From contig NZ_FOJA01000001.1 in assembly GCF_900110535.1 (NCBI RefSeq), positions 1,426,001 to 1,490,000 of the forward strand: a stretch of DNA of 64,000 nucleotides. The letters are read 5' to 3'. Shown here one piece after another: positions 16,766 to 27,625 of the stretch. Under the pieces are notes generated by a model. That model saw nothing but the letters and a program-made list of their open reading frames with translations. It was not told where the DNA came from and did not search any database. The DNA is from Halobacterium jilantaiense (GTDB taxonomy: Archaea > Halobacteriota > Halobacteria > Halobacteriales > Halobacteriaceae). The translations under genes and the position numbers were made by a program. Positions within the stretch are counted from its first letter, which is position 1. Each line of letters starts with the position of its first letter.

Positions 16766-18337
16766 ATGCAACAGGAAGACAAACGCGAACTGTCCGAATC
16801 GTACTTCTCGAAGGAACGCCTCGCCGAACACCACTTCCGCTCGTACAACTCCTTCCTCGAGCGCGGCATGCAGGACGTCGTCACCGAGAAGGAGAAGATC
16901 GAGACGGACATCGGCGACAAGGAAGAAGAGGAACCGGTGTGGGTCGAACTCGGCGACGTCCGCACCGTCACGCCGCGCGTCCGGGAGGCCGACGGCAGCG
17001 AGGAGCTGCTGTACCCCCAGGAAGCGCGTCTGCGGAACATCACGTACTCCGCGCCCGTGTTCATGGAGATGAGCATCGTTCGGGGCGGCGAGGAAGAAGA
17101 GGAACGCGTCCTCGACACGACCGAGACGAAGGTCGGCCGGATGCCCATCATGGTGGGCTCCGACAAGTGTAACATCGCGGGCTTCAGCGACGACGAGCTC
17201 GTCGAGATCGGCGAAGACCCCGCCGACCCGGGTGGGTACTTCATCATCAACGGCAGCGAGCGCGTGCTGATGACCAGCGAGGACCTCGCGCCGAACAAGA
17301 TTCTCGCCGAGTACGACTCGAAGTACGGCGACGAGATTCAGGTCGCGAAGACGTTCAGTCAGCGCCGCGGCTACCGCGCGCTGGTGCTCGTCGAACGCAA
17401 CCGCGAAGGCCTGCTCGAAGTGTCGTTCCCCTCGGTCTCAGGTTCGATCAGCTTCGTCACGCTCGTGCGGGCGCTCGGCCTCGAATCCGACGAGGAGATC
17501 GTCCACCGGGTCAGCGAAGACCCGGAAATCGTGAAGTTCATGCTGGAGAATCTGGAGGAGGCCGACGTCCAGACCCAGGAGGAGGCCATCGAGGACCTCG
17601 GGCAGCGCGTCGCCTCCGGCCAGGGGAAGAACTACCAGCTGAAGCGAGCGAACTACGTCATCGACCGCTACCTCCTGCCGCACCTCCACGAGGACGGCGT
17701 CGAGGAGGAGGAGACCCGCATCAACAAGGCGTACTACCTCTGCCGGATGGCCGAAGCGTGCTTCGAGCTCGCGCTCGACCGCCGCGAGGCCGACGACAAA
17801 GACCACTACGCGAACAAGCGCCTGAAGGTCTCCGGCGACCTGATGAAGGACCTGTTCCGGACGGCGCTGAACAAGCTGGCGCGCGACGTGAAGTACCAGC
17901 TCGAACGCGCGAACATGCGGAACCGCGAACTCACCGTGAACACGGTGGTTCGCTCCGACGTGCTGACCGAGCGGCTCGAACACCCGATCGCGACCGGCAA
18001 CTGGGTGGGTGGCCGGTCCGGGGTGAGCCAGCTCGTCGACCGCACCGACTTCATGGGCGTGCTCAGTCACCTGCGCCGCCTGCGGAGTCCGCTGTCCCGC
18101 AGCCAGCCGCACTTCGAGGCGCGGGACCTGCACGCGACCCAGTGGGGTCGCATCTGTCCCTCCGAGACGCCGGAGGGCCCGAACTGTGGTCTGGTGAAGA
18201 ACTTCGCGCAGGCGATGGAGCTCTCCCAGAACGTCGACGACGAGCGGGAACTGAAGCGGGAGCTGTCCTCGATGGGCGTCGAGGGCATCCCGGGCATCAG
18301 CACGGACGCGACAGCGAACACGCCCGCGGACGACTAA
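16766..18337 (+). CDS. rpoB2: RNA polymerase subunit B'' (N-terminal half of beta)
   Basis: A 523-residue B'' subunit, the N-terminal half of the split archaeal beta-like subunit. It includes the lobe/protrusion regions ([18 protein letters not shown]) and the fork-like end [33 protein letters not shown]. It pairs with B' to form one side of the active-site cleft. The gene starts immediately after the rpoH stop and is separated by one base from rpoB', so translation is coupled. Confidence 0.98.
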   Translation: MQQEDKRELSESYFSKERLAEHHFRSYNSFLERGMQDVVTEKEKIETDIGDKEEEEPVWVELGDVRTVTPRVREADGSEELLYPQEARLRNITYSAPVFMEMSIVRGGEEEEERVLDTTETKVGRMPIMVGSDKCNIAGFSDDELVEIGEDPADPGGYFIINGSERVLMTSEDLAPNKILAEYDSKYGDEIQVAKTFSQRRGYRALVLVERNREGLLEVSFPSVSGSISFVTLVRALGLESDEEIVHRVSEDPEIVKFMLENLEEADVQTQEEAIEDLGQRVASGQGKNYQLKRANYVIDRYLLPHLHEDGVEEEETRINKAYYLCRMAEACFELALDRREADDKDHYANKRLKVSGDLMKDLFRTALNKLARDVKYQLERANMRNRELTVNTVVRSDVLTERLEHPIATGNWVGGRSGVSQLVDRTDFMGVLSHLRRLRSPLSRSQPHFEARDLHATQWGRICPSETPEGPNCGLVKNFAQAMELSQNVDDERELKRELSSMGVEGIPGISTDATANTPADD

Positions 18338-18338
18338 C

Positions 18339-20165
18339 ATGAGCACGGAACGAGAAGCCAAAGTCTACGTCAACGGGAGCCTCGTGGGGACTCACGAGAA
18401 CCCGGAACAGCTCGCCGAACAGATCCGGGAGGCGCGACGCCGCGGGGAGGTCTCCGAGATGGTGAACGTCTCCGTGAAAGACCGAACGGGCGAGGTCATC
18501 GTGAACGCGGACGCGGGCCGAGCCCGCCGCCCGCTGCTCGTCGTGGAGGACGGCGAGCCCGTCGTCACCCAGCAGGAAGTCGAGGCGCTGGAGAGCGGCG
18601 ACATCGAGTTCGAGGACCTCGTGCGCGAGGGGAAAGTCGAGTTCATCGACGCCGAGGAGGAAGAAGACATCCTCGTGGGCGTCGACGAGGAGGAGCTCAC
18701 CGACAACCACACGCACCTCGAAATCGACCCGCAGCTCATCTTCGGCATCGGTGCCGGGATGATTCCGTACCCCGAGCACAACGCGAGCCCCCGCATTACG
18801 ATGGGGGCGGGGATGATGAAACAGAGTCTGGGTCTGCCGGCGGCGAACTACCGCATCCGGCCGGACACCCGCCAGCACCTCCTGCACTACCCGCAGAAGG
18901 CGATGGTGAACACCCAGACGACGAAGCAGATCGGCTACGACGACCGGCCGGCGGGCCAGAACTTCGTCGTCGCCGTGATGTCCTACGAGGGCTTCAACAT
19001 CGAGGACGCCCTCGTCATGAACAAGGGGTCCGTCGAGCGCGCGCTCTCCCGCTCGCACTTCTTCCGCACGTACGAGGGCGAGGAGCGCCGCTACCCGGGC
19101 GGTCAGGAGGACCGCTTCGAGATTCCGGGCGACGACGTGCGGGGCGCGCGCGGCGAGGACGCGTACACGCACCTCGACGACGACGGCCTCGTCAACCCCG
19201 AGACGAAAGTCGACGACTCCTCGGTGCTGCTCGGGAAGACGAGTCCGCCGCGGTTCCTCGAAGAACCCGAGGACATGGGCGGGCTCAGCCCGCAGAAGCG
19301 CCGCGAGACCTCGGTCACGATGCGGTCCGGCGAGGACGGCGTCGTGGACACGGTCACGCTGATGGAGGGCGAGGACGGTTCGAAGCTCGCCAAGGTCAGC
19401 GTGCGCGACGAGCGCATCCCGGAGCTCGGAGACAAGTTCGCGAGCCGCCACGGCCAGAAGGGCGTCGTCGGCCACCTCGCGCCCCACGAGGACATGCCGT
19501 TCACGCAGGAGGGCGTGGTGCCCGACCTGGTCCTGAACCCGCACGCGCTGCCGTCCCGGATGACGGTCGGCCACGTGCTGGAGATGCTCGGCGGGAAGGC
19601 CGGCAGCCTCGACGGGCGCTCCGTCGACGGCACGCCGTTCACCGGCGAGGACGAAGACGAGATCCGCGGCACGCTCGAAGACCGCGGGTTCAAATCCTCC
19701 GGCAAGGAGGTGCTGTACTCCGGCGTCTCCGGCGAGAAGATCGAGGCCGAGATCTTCGTCGGCACCATCTTCTACCACAAGCTCTACCACATGGTGTCGA
19801 ACAAGATTCACGCTCGCTCCAAGGGCCCCGTGCAGGTGCTCACGCGACAGCCGACCGAGGGCCGCGCCCGCGAGGGTGGCCTCCGCGTCGGTGAGATGGA
19901 GCGTGACACCGTCATCGGGCACGGTGCCGCGATGGTGCTCAAGGAGCGGCTGCTGGACTCCTCGGACCGCGAGGAGGTCCACGTCTGTGGGAACTGCGGG
20001 ATGACGGCCGTGGAGAACTACGAGCAGCGCCGCGTGTACTGTCCGAACTGCGAAGAAGAGACCGACGTGCACAGCATCGAGATGAGCTACGCGTTCAAGC
20101 TCCTGCTCGACGAGATGAAGGCGCTCGGCATCGCGCCGCGCCTCGAACTGGAGGACGCAGTATAA
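18339..20165 (+). CDS. rpoB1: RNA polymerase subunit B' (C-terminal half of beta)
   Basis: A 608-residue B' subunit. It carries the hybrid-binding region ([20 protein letters not shown]), the active-site stretch [16 protein letters not shown], and a C-terminal zinc ribbon CGNCGMTAV...YCPNC near residues 550-570. Its N-terminal part is split from B'' as in other haloarchaea. The stop shares one base with the rpoA' start. Confidence 0.98.
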   Translation: MSTEREAKVYVNGSLVGTHENPEQLAEQIREARRRGEVSEMVNVSVKDRTGEVIVNADAGRARRPLLVVEDGEPVVTQQEVEALESGDIEFEDLVREGKVEFIDAEEEEDILVGVDEEELTDNHTHLEIDPQLIFGIGAGMIPYPEHNASPRITMGAGMMKQSLGLPAANYRIRPDTRQHLLHYPQKAMVNTQTTKQIGYDDRPAGQNFVVAVMSYEGFNIEDALVMNKGSVERALSRSHFFRTYEGEERRYPGGQEDRFEIPGDDVRGARGEDAYTHLDDDGLVNPETKVDDSSVLLGKTSPPRFLEEPEDMGGLSPQKRRETSVTMRSGEDGVVDTVTLMEGEDGSKLAKVSVRDERIPELGDKFASRHGQKGVVGHLAPHEDMPFTQEGVVPDLVLNPHALPSRMTVGHVLEMLGGKAGSLDGRSVDGTPFTGEDEDEIRGTLEDRGFKSSGKEVLYSGVSGEKIEAEIFVGTIFYHKLYHMVSNKIHARSKGPVQVLTRQPTEGRAREGGLRVGEMERDTVIGHGAAMVLKERLLDSSDREEVHVCGNCGMTAVENYEQRRVYCPNCEEETDVHSIEMSYAFKLLLDEMKALGIAPRLELEDAV

Positions 20166-23083
20166 TGAGTGCAGGCCAAGCCCCCAAGGAGATCGGCGAA
20201 ATCAGCTTCGGGCTGATGGACCCCGAGGAGTACCGAGACATGTCCGCCACGAAGGTCATCACGGCGGACACGTACGACGACGACGGCTTCCCCATCGACA
20301 TGGGCCTGATGGACCCGCGGCTGGGCGTCATCGACCCCGGCCTGGAGTGCAAGACCTGCGGGCAGCGCTCGGGGAGCTGCAACGGCCACTTCGGCCACAT
20401 CGAGCTGGCTGCGCCAGTCATCCACGTCGGGTTCTCGAAGCTCATCCGTCGCCTCCTGCGCGGGACGTGTCGCGAGTGCGCGAACCTCCTGCTCACCGAG
20501 GAGGAGAAAGACGAGTACCGAGAGGACCTCGACCGCACGCGGAGCCTCCGGCAGGACGTCTCCGACGTGATGACGGCGGCCATCCGCGAGGCCCGGAAGA
20601 AGGACCACTGCCCGCACTGCGGGGAAGTCCAGTACGACATCAAGCACGAGAAGCCGACCACGTACTACGAGGTCCAGCAGGTGCTGGCCTCCGACTACAG
20701 CGAGCGCATCGCGGCGTCGATGCAGCCCGACGAGGACGAGGACGACGCGGGCATCAGCCCCCAAGAGCTCTCCGAGGAGACGGACATCGACATCAGCCGC
20801 ATCAACGAGATTCTCTCCGGCGAGTTCCGGCCGCGGCGCGAGGACCGCGAGGCCATCGAGGCGGCCATCGGCGCGGACCTCACGACCGAGGACATGAACA
20901 AGCTCATGCCGTCGGACATCCGGGACTGGTTCGAGGACATCCCCGGCGAGGACCTTGGCGCGCTCGGCGTGGACGCCGAACGCAGCCGCCCCGAGTGGAT
21001 GATTCTGACCGTCCTCCCGGTCCCGCCGGTGACGGCGCGGCCCTCGATTACGCTGGACAACGGCCAGCGCAGCGAGGACGACCTCACGCACAAGCTCGTG
21101 GACATCATCCGCATCAACCAGCGGTTCATGGAGAACCGCGAGGCGGGTGCGCCACAGCTCATCATCGAGGACCTCTGGGAGCTGCTGCAGTACCACGTCA
21201 CGACGTTCATGGACAACGAGATCTCGGGGACGCCGCCGGCCCGCCACCGTTCGGGCCGCCCCCTGAAGACGCTCTCCCAGCGCCTCAAGGGCAAGGAGGG
21301 CCGCTTCCGCGGGTCGCTGTCCGGGAAGCGCGTGAACTTCTCCGCGCGGACCGTCATCAGCCCGGACCCCACGCTGTCGCTGAACGAGGTCGGGGTCCCC
21401 GACCGCGTCGCGACCGAGATGACCCAGACGATGGTCGTCAACGAGGGCAACCTCGAGCGGGCGCGACGCTACGTCCGGAACGGCCCCGAGGGCCACCCGG
21501 GCGCGAACTACGTCACGCGACCCGACGGCCGCCGCGTGCGCGTCACGGAGAAGGTGTGTGAGGAGCTCGCCGAGCGCGTCGAGCCCGGCTGGGAGGTCCA
21601 GCGCCACCTCATCGACGGCGACATCATCATCTTCAACCGGCAGCCATCGCTGCACCGGATGTCCATCATGGCCCACGAGGTCGTGGTGATGCCGTACAAG
21701 ACGTTCCGCCTGAATACTGTCGTCTGTCCGCCGTACAACGCCGACTTCGACGGCGACGAGATGAACATGCACGCCCTCCAGAACGAGGAGGCGCGCGCGG
21801 AAGCCCGCGTCCTGATGCGCGTTCAGGAGCAGATTCTCTCGCCGCGGTTCGGCGGGAACATCATCGGTGCCATTCAGGACCACATCAGCGGGACGTACCT
21901 GCTGACGAACACCAACCCGACGTTCAACGAGACGCAGGCCTCCGACCTGCTCCGGCAGACCCGCATCGACGAGCTGCCGGAGCCGGCCGGCACCGACGAG
22001 GAGACCGGCGAGCCGTACTGGGAGGGCCGTCAGCTCTTCAGCGAGCTGCTGCCCGACGACCTCAACCTCGAGTTCACGGGAACCACGGGCGAGCCGGTCG
22101 TCATCGAGGACGGCCAGCTCGTCGAGGGCACCATCGCCGAGGACGAGGTCGGCGGCTTCGGCGGCGAGATCGTCGACACCATCACGAAGGTCCACGGGAA
22201 CACGCGTTCGCGCATCTTCATCAACGAGGTCGCGGCGCTCGCGATGCGCTCGATCATGCACTTCGGGTTCTCCATCGGCATCGACGACGAGACGGTGTCG
22301 ACGGAGGCCCGCGAACGCATCGACGAAGCCATCGAGTCCGCCTACGACCGCGTCCAGGAGCTCATCGAGACCTACGAGAACGGGGACCTCGAGAGCCTGC
22401 CGGGCCGCACCGTCGACGAGACGCTGGAGATGAAGATCATGCAGACCCTCGGGAAGGCCCGCGACTCCGCGGGTGACGTCGCCGAAGAGAACTTCGACGA
22501 GGACAACCCCGCGGTCGTCATGGCGAACTCCGGCGCGCGTGGGTCGATGCTGAACCTCACCCAGATGGCCGGCTGCGTCGGGCAGCAGGCAGTCCGTGGC
22601 GAGCGCATCAACCGCGGGTACGAGGACCGCACCCTCTCGCACTTCGAGCCGAACGACCTCTCCAGTGAAGCCCACGGCTTCGTGGAGAACTCCTACACGA
22701 GCGGTCTGACCCCGAAGGAGTTCTTCTTCCACGCGATGGGTGGCCGCGAGGGCCTGGTCGACACCGCAGTCCGGACGTCGAAGTCCGGCTACCTGCAGCG
22801 CCGGCTCATCAACGCGCTGTCCGAGCTGGAGACCCAGTACGACGGCACCGTCCGGGACACCAGCGACACCATCGTCCAGTTCGAGTTCGGCGAGGACGGC
22901 ACCAGTCCCGTGCAGGTGTCCTCCGACGAGGACGTCGACATCGACGTCGAGCACGTCGCCGACCGCATCCTGAACTCCGAGTTCGACAGCGACACCGAGA
23001 AGTCCGAGTTCCTCGACGTGCAGGAGCCGCCGACGAACCTCTCCGAGCACGGCGCGTCCTGGGAGGTGGAGTCGGATGACTGA
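20165..23083 (+). CDS. rpoA1: RNA polymerase subunit A' (N-terminal part of beta')
   Basis: A 972-residue A' subunit. It has the catalytic magnesium-binding [12 protein letters not shown] beginning at residue 525, an N-terminal zinc region ([20 protein letters not shown]), a second Cys cluster ([18 protein letters not shown]), and the bridge-helix region [28 protein letters not shown]. It contains an acidic haloarchaeal insertion around residues 190-260. No intein is present. The 3' end overlaps rpoA'' by 8 bp. Confidence 0.98.
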   Translation: MSAGQAPKEIGEISFGLMDPEEYRDMSATKVITADTYDDDGFPIDMGLMDPRLGVIDPGLECKTCGQRSGSCNGHFGHIELAAPVIHVGFSKLIRRLLRGTCRECANLLLTEEEKDEYREDLDRTRSLRQDVSDVMTAAIREARKKDHCPHCGEVQYDIKHEKPTTYYEVQQVLASDYSERIAASMQPDEDEDDAGISPQELSEETDIDISRINEILSGEFRPRREDREAIEAAIGADLTTEDMNKLMPSDIRDWFEDIPGEDLGALGVDAERSRPEWMILTVLPVPPVTARPSITLDNGQRSEDDLTHKLVDIIRINQRFMENREAGAPQLIIEDLWELLQYHVTTFMDNEISGTPPARHRSGRPLKTLSQRLKGKEGRFRGSLSGKRVNFSARTVISPDPTLSLNEVGVPDRVATEMTQTMVVNEGNLERARRYVRNGPEGHPGANYVTRPDGRRVRVTEKVCEELAERVEPGWEVQRHLIDGDIIIFNRQPSLHRMSIMAHEVVVMPYKTFRLNTVVCPPYNADFDGDEMNMHALQNEEARAEARVLMRVQEQILSPRFGGNIIGAIQDHISGTYLLTNTNPTFNETQASDLLRQTRIDELPEPAGTDEETGEPYWEGRQLFSELLPDDLNLEFTGTTGEPVVIEDGQLVEGTIAEDEVGGFGGEIVDTITKVHGNTRSRIFINEVAALAMRSIMHFGFSIGIDDETVSTEARERIDEAIESAYDRVQELIETYENGDLESLPGRTVDETLEMKIMQTLGKARDSAGDVAEENFDEDNPAVVMANSGARGSMLNLTQMAGCVGQQAVRGERINRGYEDRTLSHFEPNDLSSEAHGFVENSYTSGLTPKEFFFHAMGGREGLVDTAVRTSKSGYLQRRLINALSELETQYDGTVRDTSDTIVQFEFGEDGTSPVQVSSDEDVDIDVEHVADRILNSEFDSDTEKSEFLDVQEPPTNLSEHGASWEVESDD

Positions 23084-24266
23084 ATTCGACGTCACCGACG
23101 GCGTCCACGAGGTCATCGAGGACACCGAACTCCCGCGACGCCTGAAAGACCGCGTGCTCGCCACCGCCGAGGAGCGAGACGTCACGAAAGGGCAAGCCCG
23201 AGAGATTGCGACCGCCGTCGAGGCGCAGTACATCGACACGCGCGTCGACCCCCTCGACCCGGTCGGCACCGTCAGCGCCCAGTCCATCGGGGAGCCGGGG
23301 ACGCAGATGACGATGAACACGTTCCACTACGCGGGCGTCGCGGAGATGGACGTCACGCAGGGGCTGCCGCGACTCATCGAGCTCGTGGACGCCCGGAAGA
23401 CCCCGGACACGCCTGTCATGGAGGTGTACCTCGAGGACGAGTACGCCGAGAAACGCGAGCGCGCCCACGAGGTCGTCTGGGAGATCGAGGCGACGCGCAT
23501 CCTCGCGCTCGGTGACATCTCCACGAACGTCGCGGACATGGTCGTCCGCATCGACCTCAACGAGGACACGCTCCAGGAACGCTGGCCGCGCGTCGACTCC
23601 ACCACCGAAATCGCGGGCGAGGTCGCCGAGACCATCGAGGGCAGCCTCGGCGTGACGGTCACGCAGGACGGCACCGTCCTCGAGTTCGGCCCGAGCGAGC
23701 CGTCCTACCGCGAGCTCCTGCAGCTCGTCGAGCAGCTCCGCGAAATCGTCTTCAAGGGCATCGAGGACGTGAGCCGCGTCGTCATTCGTCGCGAAGAGAT
23801 CGGCGACAGCGAGGAGTTCGTCCTCTACACCGAGGGCTCCGCGTTCAAGAAAGCCCTCAAGATCGAGGGCGTCGACGCCACCCGGACGTCGTGCAACAAC
23901 ATCCACGAGGTCCACAAGACCCTCGGCATCGAGGCCGCGCGGGAAGCCATCATCAACGAGACGATGAACACCCTCGAAGAACAGGGGCTCGGCGACGTGA
24001 ACATCCGCCACCTGATGCTGGTCGCGGACATCATGACCAACGACGGCACCATCCAGTCCATCGGCCGGCACGGCATCTCCGGCAACAAGGACTCCGTGCT
24101 CGCGCGCGCCGCCTTCGAGGTCACCGTCAACCACCTGCTCGACGCTGCGATCTACGGCGAGAGCGACGACCTCGACGGCGTCATCGAGAACGTCATCGTC
24201 GGGAAGCCCGTGCGGCTCGGCACCGGCGACGTCGACCTCCGAATGGGCATCACCGAATCCGACTGA
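23076..24266 (+). CDS. rpoA2: RNA polymerase subunit A'' (C-terminal part of beta')
   Basis: A 396-residue A'' subunit, carrying the C-terminal jaw and trigger-loop region ([19 protein letters not shown]) and the clamp end ([26 protein letters not shown]). It completes the largest polymerase subunit together with A'. ATG 23076 lies inside the end of rpoA'; the stop TGA at 24264-24266 shares its last base with the nusA start. Confidence 0.98.
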   Translation: MTEFDVTDGVHEVIEDTELPRRLKDRVLATAEERDVTKGQAREIATAVEAQYIDTRVDPLDPVGTVSAQSIGEPGTQMTMNTFHYAGVAEMDVTQGLPRLIELVDARKTPDTPVMEVYLEDEYAEKRERAHEVVWEIEATRILALGDISTNVADMVVRIDLNEDTLQERWPRVDSTTEIAGEVAETIEGSLGVTVTQDGTVLEFGPSEPSYRELLQLVEQLREIVFKGIEDVSRVVIRREEIGDSEEFVLYTEGSAFKKALKIEGVDATRTSCNNIHEVHKTLGIEAAREAIINETMNTLEEQGLGDVNIRHLMLVADIMTNDGTIQSIGRHGISGNKDSVLARAAFEVTVNHLLDAAIYGESDDLDGVIENVIVGKPVRLGTGDVDLRMGITESD

Positions 24267-24691
24267 TGACAGTCCGGCTCTCCGACGAAGCCCGCCGCCT
24301 CATCGCCGCCTTCGAGGACGAGACCGACGCGACCGCCGTCGACTGCGTCGTCGACGACGACCACGACCGCGTCGTCTACGTCGTCGCCGCGGGCGAGATG
24401 GGGTCGGCTATCGGCGAGGGCGGCAGCCGCGTCGAAGAGCTCCAGGACAAACTCGGCCGTACCGTCGTCCTCGTCGAGGACGCACCGACCCCGGAGGGGT
24501 TCGTCGCGAACGCGCTCTCCCCCGCGGCGGTCTACAACGTCACTATCAGCGAGAACGACACCACGGTCGCCTACGCCGAGGTCGCCCACGACGACAAGGG
24601 CGTCGCCATCGGCTCGAACGGCAGGAACATCCAGACCGCCAAGGAGCTGGCCGAACGCCACTACGGCATCGACGACATCCAGCTCACGTAG
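24266..24691 (+). CDS. nusA: NusA-like transcription termination/antitermination factor
   Basis: A 141-residue archaeal NusA consisting of two KH domains only. The glycine-rich loops are AGEMGSAIGEGGSRV near residue 48 and DKGVAIGSNGRNI near residue 112. It lacks the N-terminal polymerase-binding and S1 domains of bacterial NusA, as usual in archaea. ATG 24266 overlaps the rpoA'' stop by one base (TGATG). The usual haloarchaeal order continues with rpsL, but here a 311-bp hairpin-rich spacer intervenes. Confidence 0.95.
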   Translation: MTVRLSDEARRLIAAFEDETDATAVDCVVDDDHDRVVYVVAAGEMGSAIGEGGSRVEELQDKLGRTVVLVEDAPTPEGFVANALSPAAVYNVTISENDTTVAYAEVAHDDKGVAIGSNGRNIQTAKELAERHYGIDDIQLT

Positions 24692-24960
24692 GCGCTTTTG
24701 CGCTGCGGGCGCGCTCCGCGCGCCCTCGGCAAAACCGACATCAAAAGCACTCCTCCGTCACTTCGCTTCGCTCCGTTCAGTCGTCGGTTCGCTCCGCGAA
24801 CGCAGGGAGCGCGGGGGCCGAGAACCCCCGACTGGGGGTTCGACGGTGACTTTGGCCGAGGTTTTGCCGGGTCGAGCGAGACCAGCGGTCTCGCTGGCCG
24901 TGCGAACGGGCGGCAAAGCAGCCCGTGAACAGACGACTGGTGTCAGCCGCTCGCGCAGCG
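24692..24960. repeat. Hairpin-rich intergenic element between nusA and rpsL
   Basis: Directly after the nusA stop. The first module folds as GCTTTTGC (24694-24701) with GCAAAA (24729-24734) around GGGCGCGC/GCGCGCCC (24707-24714, 24718-24725, loop TCC). Three further hairpins follow: GTTCGC/GCGAAC, GAACCCCC/GGGGGTTC (24822-24829, 24834-24841) and GCGAGACC/GGTCTCGC (24876-24883, 24887-24894). CGGCAAAACC (from about 24728) is repeated inverted at about 24861-24870. The first module resembles the element at 54813. No gene is seen. The first hairpin could end transcription of the polymerase operon. Confidence 0.65.
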
Positions 24961-25002
24961 GAAAAGGTCGGGCTTAAGTGCCTCCGTGGGATATTCGGCT
25001 GT

Positions 25003-25431
25003 ATGACGAACGGCAAGTACGCCGCTCGCAAACTCAAGAAGGACCGCCAGAAGCGCCGGTGGTCCGATTCGGAGTACGCGCGGCGAGAGCGGGGGCTCGG
25101 TAAGAAGTCCGACCCCCTCGAGGGAGCCCCGCAGGGGCGTGGCATCGTACTAGAGAAGGTCGGCATCGAAGCCAAGCAGCCGAACTCCGCGATTCGGAAG
25201 TGCGTTCGGGTGCAGCTCATCAAGAACGGGAAGCAGGTCACTGCGTTCTGTCCCGGTGACGGCGCAATCTCGTTCATCGACGAGCACGACGAAGTCACCA
25301 TCGCCGGTATCGGTGGGGCGAAGGGTCGTGCGATGGGCGACCTCTCCGGTGTGAACTACAAGGTCGAGAAGGTCAACGGCGTGAGCCTCATCGAACTGGT
25401 TCGCGGGAACGCGGAGAAGCCGGTGCGATAA
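25003..25431 (+). CDS. rpsL: Small ribosomal subunit protein uS12
   Basis: A 142-residue archaeal/eukaryotic-type S12, part of the decoding centre. It contains the universally conserved [19 protein letters not shown] and [14 protein letters not shown]-type segments. ATG 25003 gives the family start [21 protein letters not shown]-like GGCTTAAGTG lies about 30 nt upstream, so it probably has its own promoter despite following nusA. It is followed by rpsG after 3 bp. Confidence 0.98.
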   Translation: MTNGKYAARKLKKDRQKRRWSDSEYARRERGLGKKSDPLEGAPQGRGIVLEKVGIEAKQPNSAIRKCVRVQLIKNGKQVTAFCPGDGAISFIDEHDEVTIAGIGGAKGRAMGDLSGVNYKVEKVNGVSLIELVRGNAEKPVR

Positions 25432-25434
25432 CAC

Positions 25435-26049
25435 ATGAGTGAGGACGAAGCCCCCGAGCCGGACGCCCCGGCCGGGACCGACGACGAGGAAGTGAACGCG
25501 CTGCTGTTCGGCAAGTGGGAGACCACCGGCATTCAGTACGAGGACCCGAGCACGCGACGCTACCTCGCTGTAACGCCTGTCGCGCACACGATGGGCCGCC
25601 ACGCGCAGAAGCAGTTCAAGAAGAGCGAGCTCTCCATCGTCGAGCGGCTCGCGAACCGTCTGATGAAGACGGGCGCGAACGCGGGGAAGAAGCAGCAGGC
25701 CCTGCAGATTGTTCGCGACGCCTTCGACATCGTCCACGAGCGCACCGACGAGAACCCGATTCAGGTGCTCGTGAGCGCGGTGGAGAACGCGGCCCCCCGA
25801 GAGGAGACCGTGCGCCTGAAGTACGGTGGCATCTCGGTCCCGCAGGCCGTCGACACGGCTCCGCAGCGCCGCGTCGACCAGGCCCTGAAGTTCCTCGCCG
25901 ACGGCGCGCACTCGTCGTCGTTCAAGACGCCGACGGACGCCGCCGAGGCGCTGGCGAACCAGCTCGTCGGCGCGGCCGACTACAACGTCCAGACGTACGC
26001 CATCGGTCAGAAAGAAGAGAAGGAACGCGTCGCCGCCGCGGCACGCTAA
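25435..26049 (+). CDS. rpsG: Small ribosomal subunit protein uS7
   Basis: A 204-residue S7, the protein that organises the 3' major (head) domain of 16S rRNA. Its core has VERLANRLMKTGANAGKK and VETVRLKYGGISVPQAVD-like segments (here REETVRLKYGGISVPQAV). The N-terminus has an acidic haloarchaeal extension (EDEAPEPDAPAGTDDEE). It starts 3 bp after the rpsL stop. Confidence 0.98.
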   Translation: MSEDEAPEPDAPAGTDDEEVNALLFGKWETTGIQYEDPSTRRYLAVTPVAHTMGRHAQKQFKKSELSIVERLANRLMKTGANAGKKQQALQIVRDAFDIVHERTDENPIQVLVSAVENAAPREETVRLKYGGISVPQAVDTAPQRRVDQALKFLADGAHSSSFKTPTDAAEALANQLVGAADYNVQTYAIGQKEEKERVAAAAR

Positions 26050-26194
26050 CACGCCGTCTCGTTTCTCGCCGAGCCGAGTCCGCTCTCGCGCGATTCCGCT
26101 TGGCGCGCTCTCGACTGAACAGCGATGCGTCCGCGCGACGGTGCAGACACATACCTGAAAACAGTTAACGGAGGCCTGACGTATTGGGGGGTGT

Positions 26195-27613
26195 ATGCGC
26201 AGTAACCGCCGTACGTTCCTCGCTTCCCTGGGGCTGGCCGGCCTGACGAGTGTCGCCGGCTGTACGTCCTTCGGGGATTCCGACGAGGCGACGCCCTCCG
26301 AAACGACGCCGCAGACGTCAGTGGACCCGGTCGACGACGACCAGTACGACCTCGCCGTCACACACGACGCCGAGAACTGGACGGAGTACGACCCCGAGTG
26401 GAAACATCCCGTAGACCCACCGGAGCTAGACGTGACGACGGAGACCGTCATCGAGGGCCTGAAGATTCCCTGGGACCTCGCATTCGCGCCGAACGGCGAC
26501 CTCTTCATCACCGAGCGCGTCGGCCGGATATCGCGGTACAGCGCCGACGACATGGAGACGGTCGCGACTCCCGACGTGATCGACCACGCCGACTCGATTG
26601 CGCCCGGCGAGGAGGGCGGCTGGTGGGAGGCCGGCAGCGAGGGCGGACTGATGGGGCTGGCAGTCCACCCGAACTACCCGGACGTGCCGCTCGTGTACGC
26701 CATCTACACCCGGAAAGACGAACCTGCGGTGTCCGGTGGCGACGACTTCGTCAATCGGCTCTCGTACTTCGACGTCTCCGCGGACGACCCCGGGGAGACG
26801 GAGACGGTCGTCATCGACGGTATCCCGGGCAACGAGATTATCCACAACGGCGCACGGCTCGCGTTCGGTCCGGAGAACTACCTGTGGGTGACGACGGGTG
26901 ACGCCGCGTCGGTCAATCCCGACCTCGGGACCGACAAGCCGCTGCCGCAGGACACGTCGTCGCTCGCGGGGAAAGTGCTCCGACTCAAGCCGGACGGGAC
27001 CGCGCCCGCGGACAACCCCGCCGTCGGTGGCGACCCGCGAGTGTACACCTACGGCCACCGGAACCCGCAGGGCATCACGTTCATGCCGGACACGACGCCC
27101 GTGGAGACGGAACACGGGCCGTCGGCCCACGACGAAGTGAACGTACTGGAAGCCGGGGAGAACTACGGGTGGGGTCCGAAAGGCGAGCGTGCACGCAGGG
27201 CCGAGACGTACCGTGGCAGTGACTACGCGCGCCCGGTCGTGAACACGGAGAAGACGTGGGCACCGCCGGGCGCGGTGTTCTACACTGGGGACGCGGTTCC
27301 GTCCTGGCAGAACCGGCTGCTCGTCGGCGGCCTGAGCTCCCAGCGCATCAACATTGTGACCGTCTACCCGACCGACGGCGAACCGGCGTCGGCCGGCAAC
27401 GGTGGTCAGCGCTTCGACGCCGACTGGATGAACGCCGACTACAGCGCAGTCCACCACACGACGCTGGCGGACGAACTCGGCCGCATTCGGCACATCGAAC
27501 AGGGACCGGACGGCGCGCTGTACGCGGTGACGTCGAACCGGGACGGCCGCGCGAAGGGCGACCAGTTCCCGCGGGAGGCCGACGACCGGCTGGTGCGCAT
27601 CACGCCGGCGTAG
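26195..27613 (+). CDS. Tat-exported PQQ-type sugar dehydrogenase lipoprotein
   Basis: A 472-residue protein. The N-terminus has a twin-arginine signal (RSNRRTFLASLGLAG) and a lipobox ending AGC at Cys23, so it should be a surface lipoprotein. The mature part is a six-bladed beta-propeller of the soluble aldose (Asd/YliI/GdhB) family: VIEGLKIPWDLAFAPNGDLF, GGLMGLAVHPNY, YTYGHRNPQG and a final blade VRITPA. Such enzymes oxidise sugars with PQQ and pass electrons to the respiratory chain; whether this organism makes PQQ cannot be seen here. A Thr/Ser/Glu-rich linker follows the lipobox. Confidence 0.9.
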   Translation: MRSNRRTFLASLGLAGLTSVAGCTSFGDSDEATPSETTPQTSVDPVDDDQYDLAVTHDAENWTEYDPEWKHPVDPPELDVTTETVIEGLKIPWDLAFAPNGDLFITERVGRISRYSADDMETVATPDVIDHADSIAPGEEGGWWEAGSEGGLMGLAVHPNYPDVPLVYAIYTRKDEPAVSGGDDFVNRLSYFDVSADDPGETETVVIDGIPGNEIIHNGARLAFGPENYLWVTTGDAASVNPDLGTDKPLPQDTSSLAGKVLRLKPDGTAPADNPAVGGDPRVYTYGHRNPQGITFMPDTTPVETEHGPSAHDEVNVLEAGENYGWGPKGERARRAETYRGSDYARPVVNTEKTWAPPGAVFYTGDAVPSWQNRLLVGGLSSQRINIVTVYPTDGEPASAGNGGQRFDADWMNADYSAVHHTTLADELGRIRHIEQGPDGALYAVTSNRDGRAKGDQFPREADDRLVRITPA

Positions 27614-27625
27614 CTGCGTCGGCCA

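Noticed and set aside
18297-20072. 591-codon minus-strand frame under rpoB'
   Set aside because: Shadow of rpoB'; composition is Val/Arg/His-rich, unlike haloarchaeal proteins, and no domain is seen.
20087-23320. Very long open frame (1077 codons) on the minus strand across rpoA' and rpoA''
   Set aside because: It is the antisense shadow of GC-rich coding DNA with few stop codons. It lacks any recognisable domain, and the plus strand encodes unmistakable RNA polymerase subunits.
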